This document shows positions 1-8,443 of a stretch of 17,068 bases of DNA, in pieces. The notes beneath the pieces were generated by a model. The model ran no database searches and was not told the origin of the DNA. It saw only the letters and a program-made list of their open reading frames with translations. Made by a program: the position numbers and the translations under genes. The stretch spans positions 1-17,068 of the forward strand of contig DASXOA010000437.1 of the NCBI GenBank assembly GCA_036494675.1. The letters are read 5' to 3'. How positions within the stretch are numbered: the first letter of the stretch is position 1; each line of letters begins with the position of its first letter. The DNA is from Rugosimonospora sp036494675 (lineage in GTDB: Bacteria > Actinomycetota > Actinomycetes > Mycobacteriales > Micromonosporaceae).

Positions 1-46
1 TATACCAGCGACTCGACGACCAACCACTCGAACGCGAGGCCAAACG

Positions 47-1108
47 TCAACGCACCGGCTGGCCACCGGATACCGGCATGCGCCGGGAACTGCCCCGCAC
101 CGTCAACGTGGCCGGCAGGGTGATCCGGCGGGCCGGCGAGCGCTCCCCCTGCACCCGGCCCAGCAGCAGCTCCGCGGCCCGTCGGCCGATCTCGTACGTC
201 GGCTGGTCGACCGTAGTGATCCGGGACCGCGCATTCAGCGCCCAGCTCAGATCGTCGAAACCGACCAGCGCCAGATCGGCCGGGACCCGTAACGCCAGAT
301 CGTCCAACGCGTCGACGGCGCCCAGCGTCATCAGGTTGTTGGCCACCAGCATGCCGTCCGGACGCGGATCCTGCGCGAGCAGCCGCAGAGCCGCCTCGTG
401 TCCACCGACCACCCGGAATCCACCGTCGGACACCAGGCCCGGCTCGACCGGCAGCCCGGCGCCGCGCAGGCCCGCGTGGTAGCCGGCGAGCCGCTCGCTG
501 GAGGTGGAGACCCCGGCCGGGCCCGAGATGAAGGCGATGCGCCGGCATCCCTGCTCGATCAGGTGCTCGGTGGCCTGCTCGGCCGCGCGCCGGTTGTTGA
601 TGGTCACCCGATCCACGTCGGCGGTGCGCAGCCGGCGGTCGAAGGTGACCGCGGGGATCCCGCGACTGGACAGCACGTCGATGCGGGTGTCAGTGGCCGA
701 GGCCGGGGACAGCACGACCCCGGCGATCTGCTCGGCTGCGAACACCTCCAGGTAGCGCTGCTCCTTTGCGAGATCCTCGTCGGTATTGGCCAGCATGACG
801 GAGTATCCGGACTTCTGCGCCACGTCCTCGACCCCGCGCACCATCGAGGTGAAGAACGGGTTGGTGACGTCGGAGACGATGACGCCGAGCACCCTGGTGG
901 CCCGGGTGCGCAGGCTCCTGGCCGAACTGTTCGGCCGGTAGCCGAGGGCGTCGATGGCCTCGATCACCCTCTGGCGCAGGTCCGGGGACACTCCGTCGGG
1001 ATTGTTCAGCACCCGGGAAACGGTCGCCGCGGACACATCCGCGGCGCGTGCGACGTCAGTAATGGTCACTGTGCCCAATGAAGCCCGCTTTCCGGAATGT
1101 CCTGCCAC
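47..1108 (-). CDS. LacI-family transcriptional repressor, likely local regulator of the sugar locus
   Basis: A 353-residue LacI/GalR-family regulator of full family length. The N-terminal helix-turn-helix (about residues 16-40, core VSAATVSRVLNN) is followed by a hinge helix around YRPNSSARSLR (58-67). The hinge leucine typically inserts at a central CG step of the operator, which fits the ATCGAT-centred sites in the divergent region. Residues about 72-340 form the periplasmic-binding-protein-like effector domain, with family-typical VSDVTNPFF and GFDDLSW segments. It lies 67 nt downstream of the GH43-like gene on the same strand, so it may be cotranscribed. The start is uncertain: the GTG at 1108 has no clear Shine-Dalgarno sequence, and a second in-frame GTG at residue 14 would also keep the whole HTH. 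I infer that it represses both divergent promoters and responds to a sugar or sugar-phosphate from the pathway; nothing in the sequence shows the ligand. Confidence 0.93.
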   Translation of the reverse strand: MAGHSGKRASLGTVTITDVARAADVSAATVSRVLNNPDGVSPDLRQRVIEAIDALGYRPNSSARSLRTRATRVLGVIVSDVTNPFFTSMVRGVEDVAQKSGYSVMLANTDEDLAKEQRYLEVFAAEQIAGVVLSPASATDTRIDVLSSRGIPAVTFDRRLRTADVDRVTINNRRAAEQATEHLIEQGCRRIAFISGPAGVSTSSERLAGYHAGLRGAGLPVEPGLVSDGGFRVVGGHEAALRLLAQDPRPDGMLVANNLMTLGAVDALDDLALRVPADLALVGFDDLSWALNARSRITTVDQPTYEIGRRAAELLLGRVQGERSPARRITLPATLTVRGSSRRMPVSGGQPVR

Positions 1109-1175
1109 CAGGCGTTCGATCGCCCACGCCTTACCACCGTCATCTATCGATCGGGACCAGGGTATGGGAGCGCTG

Positions 1176-2906
1176 CTACCCGGTCGCGTTCAGACCACCG
1201 TAGAGCGCTTCGGCGAAAGCGGTATCGGCCGGATGCGGGCTGACCCCCAGCCGCCAGGTACCGCCGGGATAGTCGCCGGCGGGCCACGCTGTGCCGCCGT
1301 TGGCCCACAACGGTTGCCAGGAGATCGCCCCGTCGGCCGGGTCGTACCACCGGTTCGTGGTCGCCCATGCGGAACCCTGCCGGTACGCGGCGACGAGGCT
1401 GACCGTGCTGTCGCCGGCCAGCGTCCATCGCGGGAAGCCGGCCGCGTCGCCGGAGCGGGCCGCCGTCAGGCTGTCACCGACCTGGGGCAGGGTGGTGTCC
1501 AGCGACCAGCCGACCTCCCACGCCGGTGCGTGCACCGCACCGGTGACGTGCCAGGTGAATGATTGGTCCAGCCAGCCGGTCGAGGCCTGCAGGCGCCAGT
1601 CGACGGTCACCGGCTGGGTGCCGATCGGGATGCCGGACAGCGTGATGGTGCGCCGGTCCGCGGAGGTGCTCACCGTCGCGGCCGCACCCGGTGGGTCGGT
1701 GGCGCCGAAGCCACCGATCCCCGCGTACGGCAGCGTTCCGCGGAACTGCGCGTCGAGCAGTTCCCGCCAGGAGCCGCCGATCGGCACCTGCATCGAGGTC
1801 AGCGCGGCGCTGGGTGAGGTCTGCACCGTCGCCCGGTAGCTCGGGGTGGAGATCCGGTACCCGGCGGTGACCACCGGACGGGACCAGTCCAGCGGGGCGA
1901 GCCATACTCCGCCCTGCCCCCAGCCGGCCGAGGTGACCCACCACGAGCCGTCGGTGTCCTGAACGACCTCCAGCGCGTGCGAGGCGATATGCCCGACCAG
2001 CTCGCTGGGGTCGAAGTGCAGCGGGTCGCGGCTGCGGAACACGTCGGTGCCGACGTACCCGCCGCGCGGGCCGATGAACAGGTAGTAGTAGTCCCGGTAG
2101 TGGACCACGAACGGGGACTCGGTCGGGCCGCCGCTGGTGCCGGTGCTCGGATCGGTGAAGGCGAACTTGCTGGCGCTCCAGTGCAGCAGGTCGGTACTGG
2201 TGCGATAGGCCACCACGTGGTTGCCGCCGGCCGGTTGGCTGGTCGCGTCGTAGTACATGACCCACTGCTTGCCGATTCGGGTGATGTACGGGTCGCGGGC
2301 GTCGAAGCCGTCGCGGAACAGCGGGTCGCCGTTGTACCGGGTCCAGTGCCACAGGTCGGGCGAGGTGGCCAGGCTGATCTCGGACTGGGTGTGGTCGGGT
2401 CCGCCGCCCGCGTAGAACATGTAGTAGAGCCCGTCGTTCTCGATCACGTGCGGCGCCCACAGGTGAGTCTCGCCGTAGCTGGGGTCGGCCGCCAGCGCGA
2501 AGGGCTGCTTGGTCCACGGGCCGTGCAACGACGGCGCGGTGGCGTGGGCGAAGTTCACTTCGTTCTCCGGGTCGGCCGGATCCTGGTGGGTGATGCCGAA
2601 CAGGTGCCAGGTGCCGTCGGGGCCACGGATGATCGTGTGATCGTTGATGTACCACGACGAGGGTTCGCCGACGCTCGGGTTATAGATGTTGGTGAAAGTA
2701 CCGGCGGCGGCGACGTGCGAGGTGGTGCTGAAGTCGGTGACCGTGACGTCGCCGGCGGTGGTGGCGGCCGGCTGCGCGCCGGCCGCCGCCGGGGCGCCGA
2801 GCACGGCGGTCACCGCGGTCACCAGGGCGGCGGCCACCCGCATCCGGACGCCGCAACGGGAGCCCCGCGGGGGGCGGGTATGGGGAATGGGGACGGGGAC
2901 GGTCAT
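1176..2906 (-). CDS. Secreted GH43-like (GH43/GH32 clan) five-bladed beta-propeller glycosidase
   Basis: A 576-residue exported protein. The ATG at 2906 is chosen because AGGAGG (2913-2918) lies 6 nt upstream; the reading frame stays open further upstream, but that stretch overlaps the kinase gene. The signal peptide has an Arg-rich n-region, a hydrophobic core at about 23-39 and likely cleavage after AAGA (residue 44). Residues about 75-335 read as a furanosidase propeller, with WYINDHTIIRGPDGTWHLF, THLWAPHVIENDGLYYMFYA and DARDPYITR. Candidate catalytic carboxylates are D89 (IND), D205 (ARDP) and E263 (TESP). Their spacing of 116 and 58 is close to the Asp-Asp-Glu triad of GH43 arabinanases. 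A C-terminal beta-rich part (about 345-576) is not recognised. The gene starts 19 nt after the kinase stop, so it belongs to the operon. The substrate is unknown: GH43 usually acts on L-arabinan or xylan, but the context suggests D-arabinan or another furanoside. Confidence 0.85.
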   Translation of the reverse strand: MTVPVPIPHTRPPRGSRCGVRMRVAAALVTAVTAVLGAPAAAGAQPAATTAGDVTVTDFSTTSHVAAAGTFTNIYNPSVGEPSSWYINDHTIIRGPDGTWHLFGITHQDPADPENEVNFAHATAPSLHGPWTKQPFALAADPSYGETHLWAPHVIENDGLYYMFYAGGGPDHTQSEISLATSPDLWHWTRYNGDPLFRDGFDARDPYITRIGKQWVMYYDATSQPAGGNHVVAYRTSTDLLHWSASKFAFTDPSTGTSGGPTESPFVVHYRDYYYLFIGPRGGYVGTDVFRSRDPLHFDPSELVGHIASHALEVVQDTDGSWWVTSAGWGQGGVWLAPLDWSRPVVTAGYRISTPSYRATVQTSPSAALTSMQVPIGGSWRELLDAQFRGTLPYAGIGGFGATDPPGAAATVSTSADRRTITLSGIPIGTQPVTVDWRLQASTGWLDQSFTWHVTGAVHAPAWEVGWSLDTTLPQVGDSLTAARSGDAAGFPRWTLAGDSTVSLVAAYRQGSAWATTNRWYDPADGAISWQPLWANGGTAWPAGDYPGGTWRLGVSPHPADTAFAEALYGGLNATG

Positions 2907-2925
2907 GGCGGTCCTCCTGAAGGGG

Positions 2926-4398
2926 TCAGTGCGTGTCGGACAGCCGGTGCACGATCGGCGCGGTCGCCTCGTACAGGTCCCGGTAGGCACGGTAGAGCCG
3001 CTCGTAGGTGGCGGTATTGGCCGGGTCCGGCCGTACCGTCGACACGATCGGGTTCCACGAGGCCGAATCGGAGACCGCGCCGATCGCCTGGCCGGCCAGC
3101 AGCGCGTCGCCGTAGCAGGCGCCGATCGTGTGCCGGGGCAGATCCTGCGCCCGACCGGTGACATCGGAGACGATCTGGGTCCACAGCCCGCCCTGCGTGC
3201 CGCCGCCGACCGCGACCAGCCGGCGGTCCACGCCGCCGGCCTCGCGCATGGCCTCAAGGTTGTGCCGCACGCCGCAGGCGATCGCCTCCAGCGCCGCCCG
3301 GTACAGGTGGCCGGGCCGGTGCCGAAGAGTCAGGCCGGCCAGCACGCCGCGGGCGTACGGGTCGAACAGCGGCGTGCGCTCCCCGGCGAAGTAGGGCAGC
3401 AGTACCAGTCCCTCCGCGCCGGGCGGCACCGCGCGGGCGGCCTCGAGCAGCCGGGTGTACGACCGTTCGCCGGTCAGGGTGCGCAGCCAGTCGGTGATCG
3501 AACCGGCGGTGGCCATCCCGGCGGCCAGCGTGTACGTGTCCGGGTGCACGCCGACCGTGCCCCACAGGGTGGGCCAGGTACGCCGGCGCTCGAGCACCTC
3601 GATCAGGAACATGGTGGTGCCGTACATGACCATCACCTCGCCGGGTCCGCCCACCCCGACGCTGGCGGCCTCGGCCCAGGCGTCGATGGTGCCGGTGATG
3701 ACGGGGACGCCGGCGGGCAGACCGGTGCGCCGCGCCGCCTCGGCGGTGACGGTACCGGCGATCTCACCGGGCCAACGCAGCTCGGGCAGGGCCAGTCCGG
3801 ACGCGATGTCCCCGGCCCACTGCGGGATCCAGTCGTGGACGCGGCTGTCGTACAGCGGGGTGCACTGGCTCGCCGAGTGGTGGTCCAGCACGTACCGGCC
3901 GGTCAGCTGGTGAACCAGCCAGGTGTGCGCCATGAACAACCGCTCGGTGCGCGCCCACACGTGCGGCTCGTGCCGGCGCAGCCAGGCCAGCTTCGGCCCG
4001 ATCGCCTGGCTGGTCAGCACGCTGCCGCAGCGTTCGAGGATGACCTGCTCGCCGTAGCGCCCCGTCTGCTCGGCGATCTCGACCACCGCCCGGGTGTCGA
4101 TGCCGTAGAGGATCGCCGGCCGCAGCGGCGCACCGCGGGCGTCGCAGGGCAGCAGGCAGGGGCCGATGCCGGACAGGCCGACCGCCGCCACGGTGGCGTC
4201 GGTGCCGGAACGCAGTTCGGCCACGATACCCACGAACTCGTCCCACCAGGTCCGCGCGCCGTGCTCGGCCCAGCCCGCGTGCGGCGAGCTGACCGTGTGC
4301 TCGCGCACGGCGGTGGCCAGCACGGTGCCGTCGGTGCGGGCCAGCACGCCCTTGGTGCTGGACGTGCCGATATCCAGGCCCAGCAACAGATCCGACAC
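2926..4398 (-). CDS. FGGY-family carbohydrate kinase (probable pentulose kinase, D-ribulokinase candidate)
   Basis: A 490-residue cytoplasmic sugar kinase of the FGGY family, of normal length and XylB-like. The N-terminal phosphate loop is GLDIGTSSTKG (7-17). The likely catalytic base is D239 in the TGTIDAW segment, and the C-terminal lobe has the FAGERTPLFDP signature (337-347) and the GGGTQGG nucleotide-binding loop (398-404). It starts at a GTG with only a moderate Shine-Dalgarno site (GGGGGA, 4404-4409). Family members phosphorylate xylulose, ribulose, fuculose, glycerol and related polyols, and sequence alone does not fix the substrate. Because it sits in one operon with an L-fucose/D-arabinose-type isomerase and a pentose-type importer, I infer it phosphorylates the ketose made by that isomerase, most simply D-ribulose to D-ribulose 5-phosphate. 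D-xylulose or L-fuculose are the main alternatives. Confidence 0.92.
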   Translation of the reverse strand: MSDLLLGLDIGTSSTKGVLARTDGTVLATAVREHTVSSPHAGWAEHGARTWWDEFVGIVAELRSGTDATVAAVGLSGIGPCLLPCDARGAPLRPAILYGIDTRAVVEIAEQTGRYGEQVILERCGSVLTSQAIGPKLAWLRRHEPHVWARTERLFMAHTWLVHQLTGRYVLDHHSASQCTPLYDSRVHDWIPQWAGDIASGLALPELRWPGEIAGTVTAEAARRTGLPAGVPVITGTIDAWAEAASVGVGGPGEVMVMYGTTMFLIEVLERRRTWPTLWGTVGVHPDTYTLAAGMATAGSITDWLRTLTGERSYTRLLEAARAVPPGAEGLVLLPYFAGERTPLFDPYARGVLAGLTLRHRPGHLYRAALEAIACGVRHNLEAMREAGGVDRRLVAVGGGTQGGLWTQIVSDVTGRAQDLPRHTIGACYGDALLAGQAIGAVSDSASWNPIVSTVRPDPANTATYERLYRAYRDLYEATAPIVHRLSDTH

Positions 4399-4475
4399 CC
4401 TGGTCCCCCGTCCTTCCGCCGGCCCCGTGCCGGATGGTTCAGGCCCGGCGCAGCCCGTCGGGCGGTGATGGTCCG

Positions 4476-4507
4476 GCCGGTCCGGGGCCGCGCGGCCCCG
4501 GACCGGC
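4476..4507 (-). repeat. 32-nt perfect GC-rich palindrome (intercistronic hairpin) after the binding-protein gene
   Basis: The 32 bases read identically on both strands. In the operon mRNA they fold into a 14-bp stem with a GCGC loop, starting 6 nt after the stop codon of the solute-binding-protein gene. No run of U follows, so it is not a classic intrinsic terminator. Hairpins in this position often protect the upstream message from 3' exonucleases or partly attenuate read-through. Either would give more binding protein than kinase. Confidence 0.75.
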
Positions 4508-4513
4508 GCGGGA

Positions 4514-5515
4514 TCAGCTCTGGAACTTGCTGTCGTCGTACTGCGCGTACAGGCTGGCGGCGTTGTCCGGGGTCACCGGCGTGACCTGCAGCGTCTGCGT
4601 CTTCTGCACCGGCTTGCCGGTGACGATCGCCTCCGCGGTCTGGGCGGCCTGCTCGGCACAGGTCGGGTAGATGAACGTCCCAGCCAGCTGGCCCTGCTGC
4701 ACGGCGCGGATGCCGCCGTCGGGTATGGCGAGGCCGTCGGTGCCGATGAACTTGATCTGTCCGGCCCGCTTGGCGCCCGCCGCCGCGAGGTAGGCGCCCA
4801 ACGCCATCGGATCGTTCTCGGAGTACACCAGGTCGATCTTCGGGTACTGGGCGAGCCACTGCTGCATGATCGGGGTCGCCGACTCCTTGAGCCACTTGGC
4901 CTCGCGCTGGGCCACGATGTGGATGTTCGGGTTCGCCGCGATCGCCTCCCGGAAGCCCTTGTCACGGTCGATCTGCGGCTGGTCGGACAGGATGCCCTGC
5001 AGCTCAACGACGTTGCCGCCGTTGGGCAACAGCTTGACGGCCAGGTCCCCGGCCTGCTTGCCGGCGGCCACGTTGTCCCCGCCGATGAACGAGGTGTAGC
5101 ACTGGTTGTTCACCGACCGGTCCAGGATGATCACCGGAATCTTCGCGTTGCACGCCTGCTGCACCGCCGCGGCCAGCGGCGCGGGCTCGTTGGGCGAGAC
5201 GATGAGCACGTCCACGTGCTGGGCGATGAAGTTCTGCACCTGGCTGACCTGCTTCGCGCTGCTCTGCTGCGCGTCGGTGATCGGCAGGAGTTTCAGGTTC
5301 GGGTACTTCTTGACGAAGTACTGCAGCTGAATGTTGAGCTGAGCGCGGTAGGGTTCGGCGTTGTTGGACTGCGCGTAGCCGATGACGAACTGGGATTTGC
5401 TGGCCGATCCGGTGGCCGTGCTGGTCGGTGCGGTCGAGGCGCACGCGGTGGCGGCGGCGGCGAGCGGGGCCAGCATGGCGGCCGTCAGGGCCAGCCGCCA
5501 GCGTCGAGATTTCAT
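4514..5515 (-). CDS. Sugar ABC transporter substrate-binding lipoprotein (RbsB-like)
   Basis: A 333-residue exported binding protein of the ribose/galactose (periplasmic-binding-protein type 1) family. The ATG at 5515 is preceded at 6 nt by GGAGGA (5522-5527) and overlaps the permease stop codon as ATGA, so translation of the two is probably coupled. The signal peptide ends in ATAC, which makes C25 the likely lipid-anchored cysteine; the alanine at position -3 is slightly off consensus. A Ser/Thr-rich linker follows. Family features include FVIGYAQSNNAEPYRAQLN, VDVLIVSPNEPAPLAAAVQQA, IPVIILDRSV and the YSENDPMALGAY strand. It delivers sugar to the permease/ATPase encoded just upstream. By context the ligand is a pentose (D-arabinose?) or a short oligosaccharide; the sequence does not say which. 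A strong hairpin follows its stop codon. Confidence 0.95.
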   Translation of the reverse strand: MKSRRWRLALTAAMLAPLAAAATACASTAPTSTATGSASKSQFVIGYAQSNNAEPYRAQLNIQLQYFVKKYPNLKLLPITDAQQSSAKQVSQVQNFIAQHVDVLIVSPNEPAPLAAAVQQACNAKIPVIILDRSVNNQCYTSFIGGDNVAAGKQAGDLAVKLLPNGGNVVELQGILSDQPQIDRDKGFREAIAANPNIHIVAQREAKWLKESATPIMQQWLAQYPKIDLVYSENDPMALGAYLAAAGAKRAGQIKFIGTDGLAIPDGGIRAVQQGQLAGTFIYPTCAEQAAQTAEAIVTGKPVQKTQTLQVTPVTPDNAASLYAQYDDSKFQS

Positions 5516-6729
5516 CGGGATTCCTCCAACGGGGGTGTGGCGGGTTGCGGTTGGGGCGAGGTGTTGGCGGCAGTGCCGGGCGGGTCGCCGGTGCGGGTGT
5601 GGATCTGCCGTCCGAGTCGTCGCACGGACGGCCCCAGAGCGCGGAAGAAGTCGGGCCGCTGGATCACCACGGCGAGGATGACGATCAGCCCCTTGATGAT
5701 CAGCTGAGCGTTGTCGCTGATGGCGTTGAGCCCGAGAACGTTGTCCAGCAGGGTGAGGATCAGCGAGCCGACCAGGGTGCCGACGATGCTGCCCCGGCCG
5801 CCGGCCAGGCTCGCCCCGCCGATCACCACGGCGGCGATCGCGTCCAGCTCGTAGGAGCTGCCGGCCAGCGGGTCGGCCGAGGCGCTGTAGGCCGCGTCGA
5901 TCGGACCGGCGAACCCGGCGAGCAGGCCGGCCAGCATGAACACGGCGATCTTGACGTAGGTGGTGTTGACGCCGGACAGCCGCGCGGCGGTCTCGTTGCC
6001 GCCGACGGCGTAGATGTGCCGGCCGAACTTCGACTTGGACAGCAGCAGCTGGAAGACCACGACGACCACGATGAGCGCGAGCACCGGGTAGTAGATGCCG
6101 GCGCGGCCGAGCAACGGCAGCGGCAGGCCGGTGAGGATGTTGTGGCCGGGGGTTCCCAACACCTGGAACTGGGCCGATCGCGGAGTCAGCTGCCCCTGCG
6201 CGTTGATGAGCTGCGTACCGACGCTGACGTTGTTCGACAGCATCCGGTCGATGCCGCGCACCACGTTGAGCATGGCCAGCGTCACCACGAACGACTGGAT
6301 GCGCAGCAGGGCGGTGGCCGCGCCGTTGGCCAGGCCGAACAACGCGCCGACCACCATGCACAGCGGGACGATCTCGTAGATGTTCATGTTCTGGTGGACC
6401 AGCAGCAGCGCGGAGACCATCGAGGCGATGCCCAGCAGCGAGCCGACCGACAGGTCGATGCCGGCGGTGAGGATGACCAGGGTCTCGCCGACCGCGAGAA
6501 TGCCCCGGGAGGCGAAGGCGCCCACCGCGTTGGTGAGGTTCTGCTGGTTCCAGAACACCTGCCCCTTGGTCAGCATCCCGGCCGCGATGACCAGTACCAG
6601 CCCGATGTAGCCCTGCAGCGAGCCGAGTACCGGCAGCACGCCGCGCAGCCGGGTGCGCACCGAGCGCCCGGCGGGCGGCTCGGGGGGCGCCAGCGCCCGC
6701 GGGCTCGCCGGGGTCGTCCTGCTACTCAT
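5512..6729 (-). CDS. Sugar ABC transporter permease (RbsC-like)
   Basis: A 405-residue inner-membrane permease of the ribose-type (BPD_transp_2) family. The ATG at 6729 is preferred over a longer frame start at 6780 because AGAGAGG (6736-6742) sits 6 nt upstream. This start overlaps the end of the ATPase gene by 8 nt. A Pro/Ala-rich cytoplasmic N-terminus (1-30) leads into many hydrophobic segments, probably eight to ten. The family motif GETLVILTAGIDLSVGSLLG spans about 81-100. The ATPase-coupling loop is AVGGNETAARLSGV (241-254). The C-terminal tail (about residues 365-405) is long, polar and Pro/Thr-rich. It presumably works as a homodimer with the neighbouring ATPase and lipoprotein. One permease gene paired with one twin-cassette ATPase matches the ribose/xylose importer layout. 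Confidence 0.96.
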   Translation of the reverse strand: MSSRTTPASPRALAPPEPPAGRSVRTRLRGVLPVLGSLQGYIGLVLVIAAGMLTKGQVFWNQQNLTNAVGAFASRGILAVGETLVILTAGIDLSVGSLLGIASMVSALLLVHQNMNIYEIVPLCMVVGALFGLANGAATALLRIQSFVVTLAMLNVVRGIDRMLSNNVSVGTQLINAQGQLTPRSAQFQVLGTPGHNILTGLPLPLLGRAGIYYPVLALIVVVVVFQLLLSKSKFGRHIYAVGGNETAARLSGVNTTYVKIAVFMLAGLLAGFAGPIDAAYSASADPLAGSSYELDAIAAVVIGGASLAGGRGSIVGTLVGSLILTLLDNVLGLNAISDNAQLIIKGLIVILAVVIQRPDFFRALGPSVRRLGRQIHTRTGDPPGTAANTSPQPQPATPPLEESR

Positions 6730-8392
6730 CAGATACCTCTCTTCGGGCGGGCGCCTGCAGCGCCGGCGCCACCTCGACACCGAGCACGGCTTGGCGGTCC
6801 ATGGCGGCGTCGAGGATCGCCTCCTGGGTGGCCTCGCCCCGGCGGAACTCCGCGGTGACCCGGCCCTCGCAGAGCACGACGATGCGGTCGCACATGGCCA
6901 GCAGTTCGGGTAGTTCGGAGGAGACCATGACGATGGCCGAGCCCCGGCGCGTCAACTCGGTCATCAGCTGGTAGATCTCGGCCTTCGCGCCGACGTCGAT
7001 GCCCCGCGTCGGCTCGTCCATCAGGATCAGCGACGGCTCGGTCAGCAGACATTTGGCCAGGACCACCTTTTGCTGGTTGCCGCCGGACAGGTTGCCGACG
7101 GCCGCATTCAGCCCGGGTGTCTTGATCCGCAGATCGATCACCATGCCGGCGACCGCGGCGCGCTCCCGGGCGGCGCTGACCGTGCCCCAGCGCATGAACC
7201 GGCCCAGCGCGGCCAGACTGGCGTTGAACCGCACCGAGTTGGTCAGCACCAGGCTCTGCGCCTTACGGTCCTCCGCCACCAAGGCGATGCCGTTGCGGAT
7301 CGCGTGGCGCGGCGATCGGGGCCGGTACCGCCTGCCGCGCAGGTGCACGCTGCCATGTACCGCGCGCCGGGCAAACGCGCCGTAGATGGCCTCCAGCGTC
7401 TCGCTGCGCCCGGCGCCCATCAGGCCGGCCAGGCCGACGATCTCGCCGGCCCGGGCGACCAGGTGCACACCGTGCAGTGCCGCGCGACCCTCCCGCCGGT
7501 CGCCGGCCAGATCCAGGTCCTCGACCCGGATCACCTCGTCGCCCCGGGCGGGGGGCGAGTCGCCGCGCGGGAACAGTTCGTCCAGGGGCCGGCCCACCAT
7601 CATGGAGATCAGTTCGGCGCGGGTGGTATCGGCCATGTCCCGCCGCCCGATGTACGCGCCGTCACGCAGCACGGTCACCGAGTCGGCGATCTCGTCCAGC
7701 TCCTCCAGCCGGTGGGAGATGTAGACGATCCCGACGCCCTGACCCGCGAGCCGGCGGATCACGGTGAACAGCCGGCGCACCTCGGCGTCGGCCAGGGCGG
7801 AGGTGGGTTCGTCCATGACCAGCAGCCGCAGGCTCACGGACAGTGCCTTGGCCACCTCGATGAGCTGCTGCTCCGCGACCCGGCACTGGCGGACCGGCCG
7901 GCGCGGGTGCAGCGCCAGCCCGACCTCGGCGAGCAGGCGCGTCGCCTGCTCGTCCATCGCCCTGCGGTCGATGGTGCCCCGGGCGGTGCGCGGTTCCCGG
8001 CCGAGAAAGATGTTGTCCACAATGGACATATCGGGGACCAGGTTCAGCTCCTGGTGGATCATTGCGATGCCCAGGTGCTGCGCGGCCTTCGGCGAGTGGA
8101 TGGCCACCGGCACGCCGTCCAGCTCGATGTCGCCGCTGTAGTCGGGGAAGACACCGGCGAGGATGTTCATCAGGGTGGACTTGCCGGCGCCGTTCTCGCC
8201 GAGGATGGCGGCCACCTCGCCGGCGCGCACCGTCATGTCGACTCCGGACAGCGCCCGTACCCCGGGAAAAGTCTTGGTGATGGCGTTCATGGCCAGGATC
8301 ACCCGCCCCGGCCCCGGCCCCGGCCCCGGCACGGCCGGGGCCGAGGACCCGCGAGCGTTGTCGGGTGAGTTCACGGAAGTCTGTCGGCCCAC
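6722..8392 (-). CDS. Sugar ABC transporter ATP-binding protein with two ABC cassettes (RbsA-like)
   Basis: A 556-residue twin-cassette ATPase that powers the sugar importer at the inner face of the membrane. Cassette 1 has Walker A GENGAGKST (65-73), an atypical signature CRVAEQQ (170-176, where the family usually has LS-x-G/A-EQQ) and Walker B LLVMDEPTSAL. Cassette 2 has the degenerate Walker A GLAGLMGAGRSE (320-331) typical of RbsA-type second halves, an intact signature LSGGNQQ (435-441) and Walker B LILMDEPTRGID. The GTG start at 8392 is supported by AAAGGAGG (8400-8407) at 7 nt. It adds a roughly 30-residue low-complexity extension with a Pro-Gly repeat before the conserved domain. An alternative start is the ATG at 8290, but it lacks a good ribosome site. 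It lies 51 nt after the GH172 gene. Confidence 0.96.
   Translation of the reverse strand: MGRQTSVNSPDNARGSSAPAVPGPGPGPGRVILAMNAITKTFPGVRALSGVDMTVRAGEVAAILGENGAGKSTLMNILAGVFPDYSGDIELDGVPVAIHSPKAAQHLGIAMIHQELNLVPDMSIVDNIFLGREPRTARGTIDRRAMDEQATRLLAEVGLALHPRRPVRQCRVAEQQLIEVAKALSVSLRLLVMDEPTSALADAEVRRLFTVIRRLAGQGVGIVYISHRLEELDEIADSVTVLRDGAYIGRRDMADTTRAELISMMVGRPLDELFPRGDSPPARGDEVIRVEDLDLAGDRREGRAALHGVHLVARAGEIVGLAGLMGAGRSETLEAIYGAFARRAVHGSVHLRGRRYRPRSPRHAIRNGIALVAEDRKAQSLVLTNSVRFNASLAALGRFMRWGTVSAARERAAVAGMVIDLRIKTPGLNAAVGNLSGGNQQKVVLAKCLLTEPSLILMDEPTRGIDVGAKAEIYQLMTELTRRGSAIVMVSSELPELLAMCDRIVVLCEGRVTAEFRRGEATQEAILDAAMDRQAVLGVEVAPALQAPARREVSDE
8304..8343 (-). repeat. GGCCCC tandem repeat with 10-bp inverted repeat inside the ATPase 5' coding end
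   Basis: About four units of the hexamer GGCCCC (8306-8329) encode a Pro-Gly run (residues about 22-29) of the ATPase. The last units (8321-8330) pair perfectly with 8334-8343 around a 3-nt loop. This forms a 10-bp GC stem roughly 50 nt inside the gene, overlapping the repeat. A hexamer repeat expands or contracts without breaking the frame. Confidence 0.7.
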
Positions 8393-8443
8393 GGCCGCGC
8401 CTCCTTTCGGTGTGGCGTTACCTGGCTGCGCGGTCGACCGCGG

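Noticed and set aside
1..46. Possible end of another gene at the left edge
   Set aside because: Only 46 bases are available. One frame reads as ordinary protein sequence but continues into the antisense of the LacI gene, so no gene end can be fixed.
2686..4584. Plus-strand open frame of 632 codons
   Set aside because: It is antisense to the kinase and the start of the GH43-like gene, with Gly/Arg/Pro-rich low-complexity translation. The minus-strand genes have conserved motifs and ribosome sites.
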